Source: Anoxybacillus sp. J5B_2022
GTDB lineage: Bacteria; Bacillota; Bacilli; Bacillales; Anoxybacillaceae
Length of the DNA: 64,000 bases
Direction: 5' to 3'
NCBI RefSeq assembly: GCF_026847645.1
Contig: NZ_JAPSMC010000002.1
Span: forward strand, 56,830-120,829
This document shows, one piece after another, positions 1 through 8,304 of the stretch. The position numbers and the translations under genes are program-made. The number at the start of each line of letters is the position of its first letter. Within the stretch, counting starts at the first letter, position 1. The notes under the pieces are model-generated. The model was not told the DNA's origin and did no database searches. It saw only the letters and a list, made by a program, of their open reading frames with translations.

Positions 1-14
1 TCGGTTGACATAAC

Positions 15-45
15 AAAAAGATGGGGAGAGCCCCATCTTTTTGTT
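15..45. terminator. Bidirectional intrinsic terminator
   Basis: A perfect 12-bp stem (15-26 with 31-42) has a 4-nt loop and T-rich ends on both strands. It lies just after the stop of the minus-strand yneK and probably also ends a plus-strand gene outside the window. Confidence 0.8.
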
Positions 46-474
46 TTAGTCAAATAAATGTTTGTATGGAGTAAGATCAATTTGTTGTTCTTTCAATGCT
101 TTGACTAAAAATTTATGGTCACGTTTCGGGGTCGCAATAATGTAGCCGCGAATGACCAAATCTTTCGTAATGCTTGTCGCTTGTTCGTTCAAAGCAAGTT
201 CACCAATTTTGCCGGCGATTTTTTGGCGAGCGACATCGCGGAACAATTCTGGCACCGGCTTGACTAACTCTTCAAGTAGCGCCTTTTCTTCCGCCCCCCA
301 TAAATGCCGCGTCTGCTCAATGTAGTATTCCTGCCAGTCGAGCTCCGATTTTCCGTCTGCTTTCGGCAACCGCTTCAGAAATTTTCGGAACATAAAAAAG
401 CCGCCGATCGACATGGTGACAAGCAAAAAGACGACCCAAAATAAAATAAACCAAAGAAACCAACCTGTTAACAT
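46..474 (-). CDS. yneK: YneK-like DUF2621 membrane protein
   Basis: 142-aa protein of unknown function. Residues about 4-28 form one hydrophobic membrane segment, followed by a charged cytoplasmic domain rich in Lys and Glu. Length, topology and sequence fit the DUF2621/YneK family of sporulating Bacillaceae. In B. subtilis yneK lies beside cotM, sspP, sspO and citB, and here it lies in the same neighbourhood, which supports the name. The start ATG at 474 follows a GAGGTGG ribosome binding site. No catalytic motif is visible and no function is claimed. Confidence 0.75.
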   Translation of the reverse strand: MLTGWFLWFILFWVVFLLVTMSIGGFFMFRKFLKRLPKADGKSELDWQEYYIEQTRHLWGAEEKALLEELVKPVPELFRDVARQKIAGKIGELALNEQATSITKDLVIRGYIIATPKRDHKFLVKALKEQQIDLTPYKHLFD

Positions 475-730
475 CTTTCCACCTCAACGAGTCCATTCTA
501 TCACCCATTATCGCGAAATCCGCGGTTTTTGGCAAGAATTACGGTTTTTTTGACGACTGTTAAGAAACTGTAATATAACTGTAAAGAAAAGCGATAAAGC
601 CTTATATATCAATGGATAGCGGGAGATCGTTTTCTTTGAAAGGGAATGTAAACCAGTGATTCACTTCTATAAACATGCTAATCTAGTGAATGCGAACGGG
701 AAGCCAAAAAGCAACTATGAGGAGGAAACA

Positions 731-1378
731 ATGATTAAAAAATTTTTTACAACACTCACAGTAGTTTGCTGTATGGTCGTAACGTTTACCACATATACGG
801 GCAACGCAGCAACCTCGTATACATATTACAAGGTGCAGCAAGGCGACTCTTTTTATAAAATTGCCCAAAAATATAAAACGACAATCACTACTTTAAAAAC
901 GTTAAATAAACGCACGAGCGACCGGCTAGTCGTCGGTGAAACGTTAAAAGTACCTGTAACGGCGAAAACAACAACAGGAAAGACAAATTCAAAAGTAAGC
1001 ATTACTGCCGAAGAACGGAAGCTTTTAGCGCAAATTGTTCAAGCGGAAACGGGGTTTAGCGAACCGTTCGCAGGAAAAGTAGAAGTTGCGCTTGTTATAT
1101 TAAACCGTGTGAAAAACCCTGCCTTTCCGAATACGATCAAAGGTGTTATTTACCAGAAAACGAAAGCAGGCTATGCTTTTGTTCCTGTACGAACAGGGAA
1201 ACTAGCAAGCATTCAACCAACGAAACAAGACTATGCAGCGGTCGATCGAGCGCTAGCGCTCTTTCCGACAGACCAACGTCACTCGCTATATTTTTACAAT
1301 CCAGCAGTGACGAAAGACAGGTGGATGCTATCAAGACCCGTGACGATTCGCATCGGGCACCATGTGTTTACGAGATAA
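731..1378 (+). CDS. Secreted LysM cell-wall hydrolase, SleB/CwlJ type
   Basis: 215-aa exported peptidoglycan hydrolase. A signal peptide spans about residues 1-27 (charged MIKK, hydrophobic core, cut near NAA). One LysM domain (about 31-76, YYKVQQGDSFYKIAQ) binds peptidoglycan. A C-terminal Hydrolase_2 domain (about 95-215) begins LLAQIVQAETG, where the Glu matches the conserved acid of the SleB/CwlJ family. Family members are spore cortex lytic or cell-wall enzymes. The ATG at 731 was chosen because GGAGGAAAC sits just upstream and the signal peptide begins there; the reading frame is open further upstream to 656 without such a site. Its exact role (germination or vegetative, YkvT-like) is not determined. 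Confidence 0.85.
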   Translation: MIKKFFTTLTVVCCMVVTFTTYTGNAATSYTYYKVQQGDSFYKIAQKYKTTITTLKTLNKRTSDRLVVGETLKVPVTAKTTTGKTNSKVSITAEERKLLAQIVQAETGFSEPFAGKVEVALVILNRVKNPAFPNTIKGVIYQKTKAGYAFVPVRTGKLASIQPTKQDYAAVDRALALFPTDQRHSLYFYNPAVTKDRWMLSRPVTIRIGHHVFTR

Positions 1379-1406
1379 AAAGAGGATGGCGACATCCTCT
1401 TTTTTA
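1376..1406 (+). terminator. Intrinsic terminator of the wall hydrolase gene
   Basis: AAAAAGAGGATG and CATCCTCTTTTT form a perfect stem around a 4-nt loop and continue into a T-run. The following TTTAC (1403-1407) may be the target-adjacent motif used by the IS200/IS605 element that begins next. Confidence 0.85.
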
Positions 1407-1533
1407 CGGAAGATAGCGAGAAAGCCCCTGCCTTTAGGCATGGGGGTGAATCGCTTTTTTTTTTGAATTATTTTATTAGATATGTTTCATTTATATAATA
1501 TTTATGGTATATTTTATATAGAGGTGATTGCTT

Positions 1534-1935
1534 TTGGGAAATAAGAAATATACCCATAAAAAAGGAATTGTGTATCTCAATCAATACCATGTTGTATTCT
1601 GTCCAAAATATCGTAGAAAAGTGTTGATTGGAGATATTGAGCGAGATTTAAAAGAAATTTTCTATCAAGTTGCCAAAGAACATGATGTAGAAATAAAAGC
1701 ATTAGAAGTTATGCCAGACCATGTACATTTATTTATTTCTTTTGACCCTAGGCAACATTTGCATAAAATTATTCAAGCGTTTAAAGGAACAAGCAGTCGA
1801 ATATTAAGAGAAAAATATCCTTCATTGAAGAGCCGATTGCCGTCGTTATGGACGAGAAGTTATTTTTGTTGCACCGTTGGTGATATTTCCGAAGACGCCG
1901 TAAAGCAATATATTGAAAATCAAAAAAACGTGTAA
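1534..1935 (+). CDS. tnpA: IS200/IS605 transposase TnpA (Y1 HUH)
   Basis: 133-aa single-strand-specific transposase. The HUH metal-binding motif is visible as DHVHLF (His63 and His65), and the nucleophilic tyrosine is Tyr126 in KQYIENQ, so the active site looks complete. Length fits the family (130-155 aa). The TTG at 1534 is preferred over TTG 1528 because GAGGTG lies at 1521-1526 and gives normal spacing only to 1534. tnpB follows after about 16 nt with its own AAAGGAGG site. Confidence 0.9.
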   Translation: MGNKKYTHKKGIVYLNQYHVVFCPKYRRKVLIGDIERDLKEIFYQVAKEHDVEIKALEVMPDHVHLFISFDPRQHLHKIIQAFKGTSSRILREKYPSLKSRLPSLWTRSYFCCTVGDISEDAVKQYIENQKNV

Positions 1936-1951
1936 AAGGAGGTGTATCGCA

Positions 1952-3409
1952 TTGGCAAAATCAAAAACAAAAAGCTACGTACTGACATTGAAACTAAAAA
2001 CAGAGATATGGCAAGAACATATACTTGAAAAGCGATTCGAAATCGCAAGAAAGCTGTATAACGCTTGTTTGCGTGAGTGTCTCAAACGATATAAAAAATT
2101 ACAGCACAATAAAGAATACCAGCAAGTCATTCAACAATCAGCATCAAAAGAAAAAAACGAAAGATTAAATGAACTGTATCGTTCTTATGGTGTTACTGAA
2201 TACGCCATGCACGATTTTATCAAGCCAATGCGATCCCCTTTTAAAAAACACATCGATTCCCATACAGCGCAAAAAATTGCGACACGCGCGTGGTTGGCTT
2301 TTGAAAAAGTAGTACTCGGAAACGCCAAGCAAGTATACTTTAAAAAACAAAACGACATGGATTCTGTAGAAAGCAAAACAAACGAAACAGGGATTCGCTT
2401 CAAGGACAATCAGCTTTTATGGAACGGATTGTCTATTCCTGTTATTGTTCGTGAAAATGATATATATGCCCATATCGCTTTGCAAGACCGAATAAAGTAT
2501 TGCCGTATTGTCCGCAAACGAATCCGAGGGAAAATAAAATATTGCATTCAGCTTATTCTCGAAGGTACCCCCCCTAAAAAATTTAATAAAGAAACAGGAG
2601 AAATCAAACATCCGCTAGGTCAAGGTGATGTTGGCATTGACATTGGTACACAAACGATTGCTGTCTGTTCAGCAAGTGATGTAAAACTACTTGTTCTTGC
2701 GCCAAGCGTAGAAAACATCGAAAAGCGGAAACGAGTGCTTCTTCGTAAACTAGACCGCCAAAGACGAGCCAACAACCCTCATAAATATAATAAAGATGGC
2801 ACCATCAAAAAGGATAATAAAGAAAAATGGATATGGAGCAAGAACTATATAAAAACACGCAATGAATTAGCCGAGCTACAACGAAAGATGGCAGATAAAA
2901 GAAAACAAGACCATCATCAGCTGGCAAATTGGATGATTACTCTCGGTGATTGCTTTAAAGTAGAAAAAATGAATTTTAAAGCACTTCAAAAAAGAGCAAA
3001 AGAAACAAAAGTCGATGCCAACGGAAAATACAAAAAGAAAAAGCGGTTTGGAAAAAGCATCGCAAATCGCGCGCCAAGTTTGTTTTTGACCATATTAAAT
3101 CAAAAACTACAATATGAAGATTTGCAGCTTAATTATATTGATACATTCAGCGTAAAAGCAAGTCAATACGACCATCAAAACAACGAGTACAACAAGAAAA
3201 CACTTTCGCAACGATGGCATGAAACAAATGGATGTAAAATACAACGTGATTTATATAGCGCATTTTTAATTATGAGCGTAAAAGATAACCTAAAAGAAAT
3301 AGATAGGCAAAAATGTGTAGACAGATGGGATTGCTTTATCCATCTACACCATAAAGAAATGGAACGACTTCGTCTTCAACCATGTGTTGTAAGTAGTATG
3401 GGTGTGTAA
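1952..3409 (+). CDS. tnpB: TnpB-family RNA-guided nuclease, variant without zinc finger
   Basis: 485-aa TnpB/OrfB protein. The RuvC-like acidic triad can be read: Asp230 in GIDIGTQ, Glu338 in KVEKMNF and Asp433 in QRDLYSAF. The CxxC...CxxC zinc ribbon usually lying between the second and third acids is absent; only one Cys (NGCK) is present there. The N-terminal half is strongly basic, as expected for RNA binding. The TTG start at 1952 follows AAAGGAGGTG; frame upstream overlaps tnpA. TnpB proteins use an RNA from the element's right end to guide DNA cleavage, helping element retention. Activity of this zinc-finger-less subgroup is inferred. Confidence 0.85.
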   Translation: MAKSKTKSYVLTLKLKTEIWQEHILEKRFEIARKLYNACLRECLKRYKKLQHNKEYQQVIQQSASKEKNERLNELYRSYGVTEYAMHDFIKPMRSPFKKHIDSHTAQKIATRAWLAFEKVVLGNAKQVYFKKQNDMDSVESKTNETGIRFKDNQLLWNGLSIPVIVRENDIYAHIALQDRIKYCRIVRKRIRGKIKYCIQLILEGTPPKKFNKETGEIKHPLGQGDVGIDIGTQTIAVCSASDVKLLVLAPSVENIEKRKRVLLRKLDRQRRANNPHKYNKDGTIKKDNKEKWIWSKNYIKTRNELAELQRKMADKRKQDHHQLANWMITLGDCFKVEKMNFKALQKRAKETKVDANGKYKKKKRFGKSIANRAPSLFLTILNQKLQYEDLQLNYIDTFSVKASQYDHQNNEYNKKTLSQRWHETNGCKIQRDLYSAFLIMSVKDNLKEIDRQKCVDRWDCFIHLHHKEMERLRLQPCVVSSMGV

Positions 3410-3568
3410 ACCATATCAAGCGTCTTGAGTCGGGCGCACAGGGCGTAAAGCACCATCAAGGTGTTTGCCCATGAAAGTCTTGCGGAACAAGGGCGAGTTC
3501 TGCACGCAGGTGTACGAGAAACCCTTTTGTACGCAAGAACCCCGCGACCTTAGTCGTCGGGAGATTCA
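3410..3568 (+). ncRNA. Probable omega (reRNA) region at the IS right end
   Basis: The 160 non-coding bases between the tnpB stop and the right end are GC-rich and can fold into several hairpins, for example AGGGCG...AAGCACC/GGTGTTTGCCC near 3440-3475 and the end hairpin at 3540-3560. TnpB guide RNAs are made from exactly this part of related elements. The guide would then come from flanking DNA beyond 3568, that is from sspP. This is a positional and structural inference, and the RNA ends are unknown. Confidence 0.5.
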
Positions 3569-3706
3569 GATGTCATGGCTTGAGTTATGTTTTTGCCGTG
3601 TATGGTTATGGTTTTTCACTTTTTTCGATCCATCTAGCGGCTCTGGTTGGCCGCTTTCTTTCGGCGCGTTTTTGCGCATATCTTTGCTTGTGTTTTTATT
3701 TGTCAT
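3566..3706 (-). CDS. sspP: Small acid-soluble spore protein P
   Basis: 46-aa hydrophilic spore protein. It begins [16 protein letters not shown] and contains [20 protein letters not shown] and a C-terminal SSHDI; this pattern matches SspP (formerly CotL) of B. subtilis almost end to end. The ATG at 3706 is preceded by GGAGGCGG. Its stop codon (TCA on the plus strand, 3566-3568) is supplied by, or coincides with, the last bases of the IS200/IS605 element, so the gene seems intact but has lost its native 3' flank. In B. subtilis sspP is cotranscribed behind sspO in the forespore; here a plus-strand gene lies between them. Confidence 0.92.
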   Translation of the reverse strand: MTNKNTSKDMRKNAPKESGQPEPLDGSKKVKNHNHTRQKHNSSHDI

Positions 3707-3820
3707 CCTATCCGCCTCCTTCTGTTGTTAGAATGGCAACATCCTTTTTTCTTTATTCATCGTATAAATTTTTTGCAATTTGAAACGATAAGAAATACGA
3801 TGCAGAAGGAGGGAAAAAGT

Positions 3821-4081
3821 ATGCCATATCATCAAAATAAGCAAGACGCGTTCCAAGCGGCGGAAAAAGGGACGATGGAAGCGAAAGAGTGGTACGATCA
3901 TTTAGTGCGGGACCAAGCCGATTATGGAAGCCAGTTGAAACATTTAAAGCAAGAAGTAAACGAAGCGTTTGAACAAATTAACAACGCGATGGAAGTTGCT
4001 TCCGAAACGCAACGCATTCGGCTTGAGCAATTTCGCCAAGATTTACAAGGAATTGTAAATGAAGTAAATGAGTTGCAGTGA
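3821..4081 (+). CDS. Small helical protein of unknown function
   Basis: 86-aa, highly charged, without membrane segments. After about residue 35 it is almost entirely predicted helix with heptad-like spacing (QLKHLKQEVNEAFEQI), so a coiled coil is likely. The strong AAGGAGGG site at 3806-3813 selects the ATG at 3821; an in-frame ATG at 3800 lies before that site. It sits on the opposite strand between sspP and sspO. I do not recognise it with certainty; size and composition recall small YtzC-type Bacillus proteins, but that is weak. Confidence 0.65.
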   Translation: MPYHQNKQDAFQAAEKGTMEAKEWYDHLVRDQADYGSQLKHLKQEVNEAFEQINNAMEVASETQRIRLEQFRQDLQGIVNEVNELQ

Positions 4082-4110
4082 AAGGGAATGTCATCTGACA
4101 TTCCCTTTTC
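4080..4110. terminator. Intrinsic terminator (bidirectional)
   Basis: AAAGGGAATGTCA and TGACATTCCCTTT pair with a short loop and are T-flanked on both strands. It ends the 3821-4081 gene on the plus strand and can end sspO on the minus strand, which would uncouple sspO from sspP here. Confidence 0.85.
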
Positions 4111-4152
4111 ACACGGTTGGTTAAGACAGTCCCGGAGGACGAAACGGTCGCA

Positions 4153-4302
4153 TTATTGATTCTTTTTTCTTTTTTTGTTGTTTTGCCGTTGTGCCTCTGT
4201 CAACGGTTCGTTCGAAAATTCTTCGTTATAGCCGGCCCCCATTCCTTGTGCGCTCGCAGCGTTCATCCCTGGAATGACATGGTTTGCTTTTCGTTTTCCC
4301 AT
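4153..4302 (-). CDS. sspO: Small acid-soluble spore protein O
   Basis: 49-aa spore protein. It starts [17 protein letters not shown], contains [12 protein letters not shown] and ends [14 protein letters not shown], matching SspO (formerly CotK) of B. subtilis. The ATG at 4302 follows GGAGGTG. SspO is a minor protein of the spore core made in the forespore under sigma G. The gene is divergent from citB, which matches the B. subtilis layout. Confidence 0.95.
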   Translation of the reverse strand: MGKRKANHVIPGMNAASAQGMGAGYNEEFSNEPLTEAQRQNNKKRKKNQ

Positions 4303-4444
4303 CCTTTTCACCTCCGATAGTAGTTTGCGGCAGCAAGGAAAATTTATTCTTTTGCGTAAGAAACGAGGGAATAATTATTTACAATTCATAGTGGCTTATA
4401 ATAAGATAAAAGCGTACCAGTTTTACGGGTTTTGGGAGAATTCG

Positions 4445-4497
4445 TACTATTTTTTCGACGAATGAGCGAAAAAGTAGTATAGTATGAACTGAGGGGG
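4445..4497 (+). promoter_or_regulatory. citB promoter with a 13-bp inverted repeat
   Basis: A candidate promoter has -35 TCGACG (4455-4460), a 17-nt spacer and -10 TATAGT (4478-4483), with the ribosome binding site GAGGGGG at 4491-4497. Over it lies a long dyad, TACTATTTTTTCG (4445-4457), 9 nt, CGAAAAAGTAGTA (4467-4479), complementary at every position with one G-T pair. Its position over -35 and -10 suggests an operator. In B. subtilis citB is controlled by CcpC and CodY; this dyad is not an obvious site for either. Confidence 0.5.
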
Positions 4498-4504
4498 TAT
4501 ACAT

Positions 4505-7216
4505 ATGGTAAAGCAAGATGTATTCAACGCCCGCGCTTCATTTGAAGTAAACGGTAAAAAATACAATTACTACCGTTTGCAAGCGCTTGAAGAAGCGGGA
4601 ATCGGCAACGTTTCTCGTCTGCCTTATTCCATTAAAGTATTGTTGGAATCAGTCCTTCGCCAAGTGGACGGGCGCGTCATTACAAAAGAGCATGTCGAAA
4701 ACTTGGCAAAATGGGGAACACCTGAGCTAAAAGATATCGACGTCCCATTTAAACCGTCCCGCGTCATTTTGCAAGACTTTACAGGAGTACCGGCTGTCGT
4801 GGATTTAGCTTCGATGCGCAAAGCGATGGCGGATATCGGCGGCGACCCGTACGAAATCAACCCAGAAATTCCGGTCGATCTTGTCATTGACCACTCGGTG
4901 CAAGTCGATAAAGCAGGAACAGACGATGCGCTTGAGTATAACATGAATTTGGAGTTTGAGCGCAACGCGGAACGTTATAAGTTTTTAAAATGGGCGCAAA
5001 AAGCGTTTAACAACTACCGCGTTGTTCCACCAGCAACAGGAATCGTTCACCAAGTGAACTTAGAATATTTAGCAAACGTTGTTCATGCAGTGGAAGGGGA
5101 AAACGGTGAATACGAAACGTTCCCAGATACGCTTGTCGGCACAGACTCCCATACAACGATGATTAACGGAATCGGCGTTCTTGGCTGGGGTGTCGGTGGT
5201 ATTGAAGCAGAAGCAGGAATGCTTGGACAACCTTCTTACTTCCCAGTGCCAGAAGTGGTTGGCGTTCGTTTAACAGGTAAGTTGCCGAACGGAACGACAG
5301 CTACTGACCTTGCGTTAAAAGTCACGCAAGTGCTCCGTAAAAAAGGTGTCGTCGGCAAGTTCGTTGAATTTTTCGGACCAGGTGTTGCGACGTTGCCTTT
5401 AGCAGACCGTGCGACGGTGGCGAACATGGCGCCAGAGTACGGGGCAACATGCGGATTCTTCCCAGTTGACGCGGAAGCGCTTGACTATTTACGCTTAACT
5501 GGCCGCGATGAACATCATGTGCAAGTCGTTGAAGCGTACTGCAAAGCAAATGGTTTATTCTATACGCCGGACGCTGAGGAGCCAGTATTCACAGACGTCG
5601 TGGAAATCAACTTGTCTGATATTGAAGCGAACCTTTCAGGACCAAAACGTCCGCAAGATTTAATTCCGCTTTCGAAAATGAAAGAAGCGTTCCGTGAAGC
5701 GGTAAAAGCGCCGCAAGGAAACCAAGGCTTCGGCTTGACAGAAGCGGATCTTGATAAAGAAATGACCGTGACGTTAAACGGCGAAGAAGTGAAAATGAAA
5801 ACAGGTGCAATCGCAATCGCCGCGATTACAAGCTGTACGAACACATCGAACCCATACGTGTTAATCGGTGCTGGCTTAGTGGCGAAAAAAGCGGTAGAAA
5901 AAGGATTGAAAGTTCCGAAATACGTGAAAACATCGCTCGCACCAGGATCAAAGGTCGTCACAGGATACTTAAAAGATTCGGGCTTGCTTCCGTACTTGGA
6001 ACAAATCGGCTTTAACATCGTTGGCTACGGTTGTACGACGTGTATCGGCAACTCCGGTCCGCTTGCGCCTGAATTAGAAAAAGCGATTGCGGAAAACGAT
6101 TTGCTTGTGACAAGCGTTCTTTCGGGTAACCGTAACTTTGAAGGACGGATTCATCCGCTTGTAAAAGGCAACTACTTAGCTTCACCACCGCTTGTCGTTG
6201 CATATGCATTGGCCGGCACGGTCGACATCGACTTGTTAAATGAGCCGATCGGCAAAGATAAAGACGGCAACGACGTATACTTTAATGACATTTGGCCGAC
6301 GACGGAAGAAGTGAAAGAAGTCGTGAAACAAACGGTAACACCAGAGTTGTTCCGCAAAGAATATGAGCGTGTGTTCGATGACAACGCGCGCTGGAATGCG
6401 ATCGAAACAACGGATGAGCCGCTTTATCAATGGGATGAGGATTCGACGTACATTCAAAATCCGCCGTTCTTTGAAGGGCTGTCTCCAGAAGTTCGCCAAG
6501 TACAACCGCTTACAGGCTTGCGCGTTGTCGGTAAATTTGGCGACTCTGTCACAACGGACCATATTTCACCGGCTGGATCGATCGGCAAAAATACGCCGGC
6601 AGGCCAATACCTCATTTCGAAAGGCGTCGATCCGAAAGATTTCAACTCTTACGGTTCTCGCCGCGGTAACCACGAAGTGATGATGCGTGGTACGTTTGCG
6701 AATATCCGCATTCGCAACCAAATTGCGCCAGGTACAGAAGGCGGATATACAACCTACTGGCCAACAGGCGAAGTGATGTCGATTTACGATGCATGCATGA
6801 AATATAAACAAGACGGTACAGGCCTTGTCGTCATCGCTGGAAAAGATTATGGAATGGGAAGCTCCCGCGACTGGGCGGCAAAAGGTACGTTCTTGTTAGG
6901 AATCAAAACGGTCATCGCAGAAAGTTTTGAACGCATCCATCGTTCGAACCTCGTTTTAATGGGCGTGTTGCCGCTTCAATTTAAAGAAGGGGAAAATGCC
7001 GAAACGTTAGGATTGACTGGAAAAGAAACGTTTGAAATTCATATTGATGAGAACGTCAAACCGCGCGATTATGTGAAAGTGACGGCAACAGACGAGGCTG
7101 GAAACAAAAAAGAATTTGAAGTGCTCGTCCGTTTTGATAGCGAAGTCGAAATTGACTACTACCGTCACGGCGGTATTTTACAAATGGTATTGCGCGAAAA
7201 ATTGCATCAGAAATAA
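4505..7216 (+). CDS. citB: Aconitate hydratase (aconitase A)
   Basis: 903-aa aconitase of the AcnA/IRP type, which converts citrate to isocitrate in the TCA cycle and can act as an RNA-binding regulator when it loses its cluster. The 4Fe-4S ligands are visible as one Cys in TSCTNTSNP and two in [10 protein letters not shown]. The active-site regions [27 protein letters not shown] and [14 protein letters not shown] are intact. Length equals the family norm (about 900 aa). It is monocistronic between sspO and an own terminator. Start ATG 4505 follows GAGGGGG. Confidence 0.98.
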   Translation: MVKQDVFNARASFEVNGKKYNYYRLQALEEAGIGNVSRLPYSIKVLLESVLRQVDGRVITKEHVENLAKWGTPELKDIDVPFKPSRVILQDFTGVPAVVDLASMRKAMADIGGDPYEINPEIPVDLVIDHSVQVDKAGTDDALEYNMNLEFERNAERYKFLKWAQKAFNNYRVVPPATGIVHQVNLEYLANVVHAVEGENGEYETFPDTLVGTDSHTTMINGIGVLGWGVGGIEAEAGMLGQPSYFPVPEVVGVRLTGKLPNGTTATDLALKVTQVLRKKGVVGKFVEFFGPGVATLPLADRATVANMAPEYGATCGFFPVDAEALDYLRLTGRDEHHVQVVEAYCKANGLFYTPDAEEPVFTDVVEINLSDIEANLSGPKRPQDLIPLSKMKEAFREAVKAPQGNQGFGLTEADLDKEMTVTLNGEEVKMKTGAIAIAAITSCTNTSNPYVLIGAGLVAKKAVEKGLKVPKYVKTSLAPGSKVVTGYLKDSGLLPYLEQIGFNIVGYGCTTCIGNSGPLAPELEKAIAENDLLVTSVLSGNRNFEGRIHPLVKGNYLASPPLVVAYALAGTVDIDLLNEPIGKDKDGNDVYFNDIWPTTEEVKEVVKQTVTPELFRKEYERVFDDNARWNAIETTDEPLYQWDEDSTYIQNPPFFEGLSPEVRQVQPLTGLRVVGKFGDSVTTDHISPAGSIGKNTPAGQYLISKGVDPKDFNSYGSRRGNHEVMMRGTFANIRIRNQIAPGTEGGYTTYWPTGEVMSIYDACMKYKQDGTGLVVIAGKDYGMGSSRDWAAKGTFLLGIKTVIAESFERIHRSNLVLMGVLPLQFKEGENAETLGLTGKETFEIHIDENVKPRDYVKVTATDEAGNKKEFEVLVRFDSEVEIDYYRHGGILQMVLREKLHQK

Positions 7217-7252
7217 TGGAAAAGGGTGTCCTGTTTTAGGACGCCCTTTTTG
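7217..7252 (+). terminator. Intrinsic terminator of citB
   Basis: AAAAGGGTGTCC pairs with GGACGCCCTTTT (one G-T pair) around an 8-nt loop, followed by T's, directly after the citB stop. Confidence 0.85.
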
Positions 7253-7269
7253 TGATGAAAAGAAATAAG

Positions 7270-7404
7270 CTATTTTTTATTGCTTCGCTTCGCTGCGTTT
7301 TCTAGTTCACTTTTTGGATCAGGTGTCCAGCCGTCTTGTCCGAACCCTTGTGGATTAACGCCTGGCGCTTTCGTTCCACGGTTTTTTCCACCATTTTTCG
7401 CCAC
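7270..7404 (-). CDS. sspL: Small acid-soluble spore protein L
   Basis: 44-aa spore protein. The segment GVNPQGFGQDGW followed by PDPKSELENAAKRSNKK matches the GVTPQG...DPKTELEERAKKSN pattern of B. subtilis SspL. The GTG at 7404 is chosen because GGGGGTGA lies just before it; the frame is open further upstream but without a matching site. Expected to be a forespore-expressed minor spore-core protein. An SspN identity, suggested by the B. subtilis position after citB, fits the sequence less well. Confidence 0.8.
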   Translation of the reverse strand: MAKNGGKNRGTKAPGVNPQGFGQDGWTPDPKSELENAAKRSNKK

Positions 7405-7475
7405 GATCCTCACCCCCTTACGGATATCGTTGCCTATTGGTGAAAAAATATGTTTAAGAAAGGGGAGGGAAGACA

Positions 7476-7967
7476 ATGAACCGTGCGTTAAAAACGGCAT
7501 TATGGACGATCGCATTCGCGCAATTTTTAAAAATCCCGCTTAAAAAATGGGAAACAGGAAAGTGGTGTTGGGCACATTTTTTTGAGACAGGCGGGATGCC
7601 AAGTTCCCACTCAGCAGGCGTTTCTTCGCTAGCGACGTTTATTGCGTTAAAACGTGGTATGCGAACCGTTGATTTTGCGTTAGCAGCTCTCTTTGGGTTG
7701 ATCGTCATGTATGACGCTCAAGGGGTGCGTAGACAAGCAGGGGAGTTGGCGATCCGCCTTAACGAATTGGCAGAAGAGGTGATGCGTCTTGAGCATAATC
7801 CGAAGCAAGCGTGGTACGAAAAGAAAAAAGAACGCATTCGTGAACGGCTTGGCCATCAGCCTATCGAAGTAATCGGGGGCGCGCTGCTTGGGATGCTGAC
7901 TGGCTTTCTCTCGTACGCATTTGCTAGAAAAAAATCTAGTCAGCTCGGAAAAAATGCGATAAGATGA
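7476..7967 (+). CDS. yuiD: Divergent PAP2-family membrane protein (YuiD-like)
   Basis: 163-aa protein of the divergent acid phosphatase/PAP2 (DUF212) family. It contains the family signature GGMPSSHSAGVSSLA (about residues 43-57) and YDAQGVRRQAGE (about 81-92), plus several hydrophobic segments and a C-terminal segment ending in a basic tail. A phosphatase role is inferred from the family; the substrate is unknown. ATG 7476 follows AGGGGAGGG. It is divergent from sspL and lies 30 bp before the next small gene, so the two may be cotranscribed. Confidence 0.8.
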   Translation: MNRALKTALWTIAFAQFLKIPLKKWETGKWCWAHFFETGGMPSSHSAGVSSLATFIALKRGMRTVDFALAALFGLIVMYDAQGVRRQAGELAIRLNELAEEVMRLEHNPKQAWYEKKKERIRERLGHQPIEVIGGALLGMLTGFLSYAFARKKSSQLGKNAIR

Positions 7968-7997
7968 AAGCGAATACGTGATGTCGGGAGAGGGATC

Positions 7998-8273
7998 ATG
8001 AGGAAGCAAACAGTGGCCCAATATTTTGACTTTCTCGAAAGCAAAGGCTTTCGTCTGGAAGAAGACGCATTTCGCTTTGTGCGGTTTGGCCAACAATATG
8101 CACAGGCGAGCGATGAGTTAACGATCATGGCGCTCGAATGGACGTTGAAAGTTCAACGGCAATTTGACGGGAGTTTTTTTCTTTCGTTGCTGGAGGAGTG
8201 GCAAAAACAACAGATTGCAACGCGCCAAGAAGCGCATTTGTTTATGAAAGAAAAAGGATTGATCAGCGAATAA
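7998..8273 (+). CDS. Small conserved Bacillaceae protein, possibly DUF6123
   Basis: 91-aa soluble protein starting MRKQTVAQYFDFLESKGF, with the central RFGQQYAQASDELTIMAL and the C-terminal MKEKGLISE. The pattern resembles the small Bacillaceae family DUF6123 as I remember it, but I cannot confirm that. No catalytic motif or membrane segment is visible. The ATG 7998 follows a GGGAGAGGG site. It shares a terminator downstream with the convergent EamA transporter gene. Confidence 0.65.
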   Translation: MRKQTVAQYFDFLESKGFRLEEDAFRFVRFGQQYAQASDELTIMALEWTLKVQRQFDGSFFLSLLEEWQKQQIATRQEAHLFMKEKGLISE

Positions 8274-8304
8274 AACATCCTCGAGGTCACTCGAGGATGT
8301 TTTA
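8271..8304. terminator. Bidirectional intrinsic terminator
   Basis: AAAACATCCTCGAG and CTCGAGGATGTTTT form a perfect 14-bp stem with loop GTCA between two convergent genes. Confidence 0.9.

Larger units (their letters stand above)
1408..3568 (+). mobile_element. IS200/IS605-family element (tnpA + tnpB), ends approximate
   Basis: The element carries a Y1 transposase gene followed by tnpB. It is bounded by subterminal imperfect hairpins instead of inverted repeats, as this family requires. The left hairpin is at about 1422-1443 (GCCCCTGCC, loop TTTA, GGCATGGGG with a bulged T). The right hairpin is at about 3540-3560 (CGAC, loop CTTA, GTCG, with outer C/G pairs). The left end is placed after TTTAC only by analogy. 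The right end is placed at GATTCA, which coincides with the sspP stop codon on the other strand. Boundaries could be off by several bases. Confidence 0.8.

Noticed and set aside
3465..3783. Plus-strand ORFs overlapping the IS right end and sspP
   Set aside because: They are shadows of the guide-RNA region and of minus-strand sspP, with no ribosome binding site and no family resemblance.
4117..4465. Plus-strand ORFs across sspO and the citB promoter
   Set aside because: They lie opposite the clear sspO gene and over promoter DNA; the translations look like antisense of sspO.
5560..6018. 152-aa minus-strand ORF inside citB
   Set aside because: It is antisense to conserved aconitase codons, with no start site and no recognisable product.
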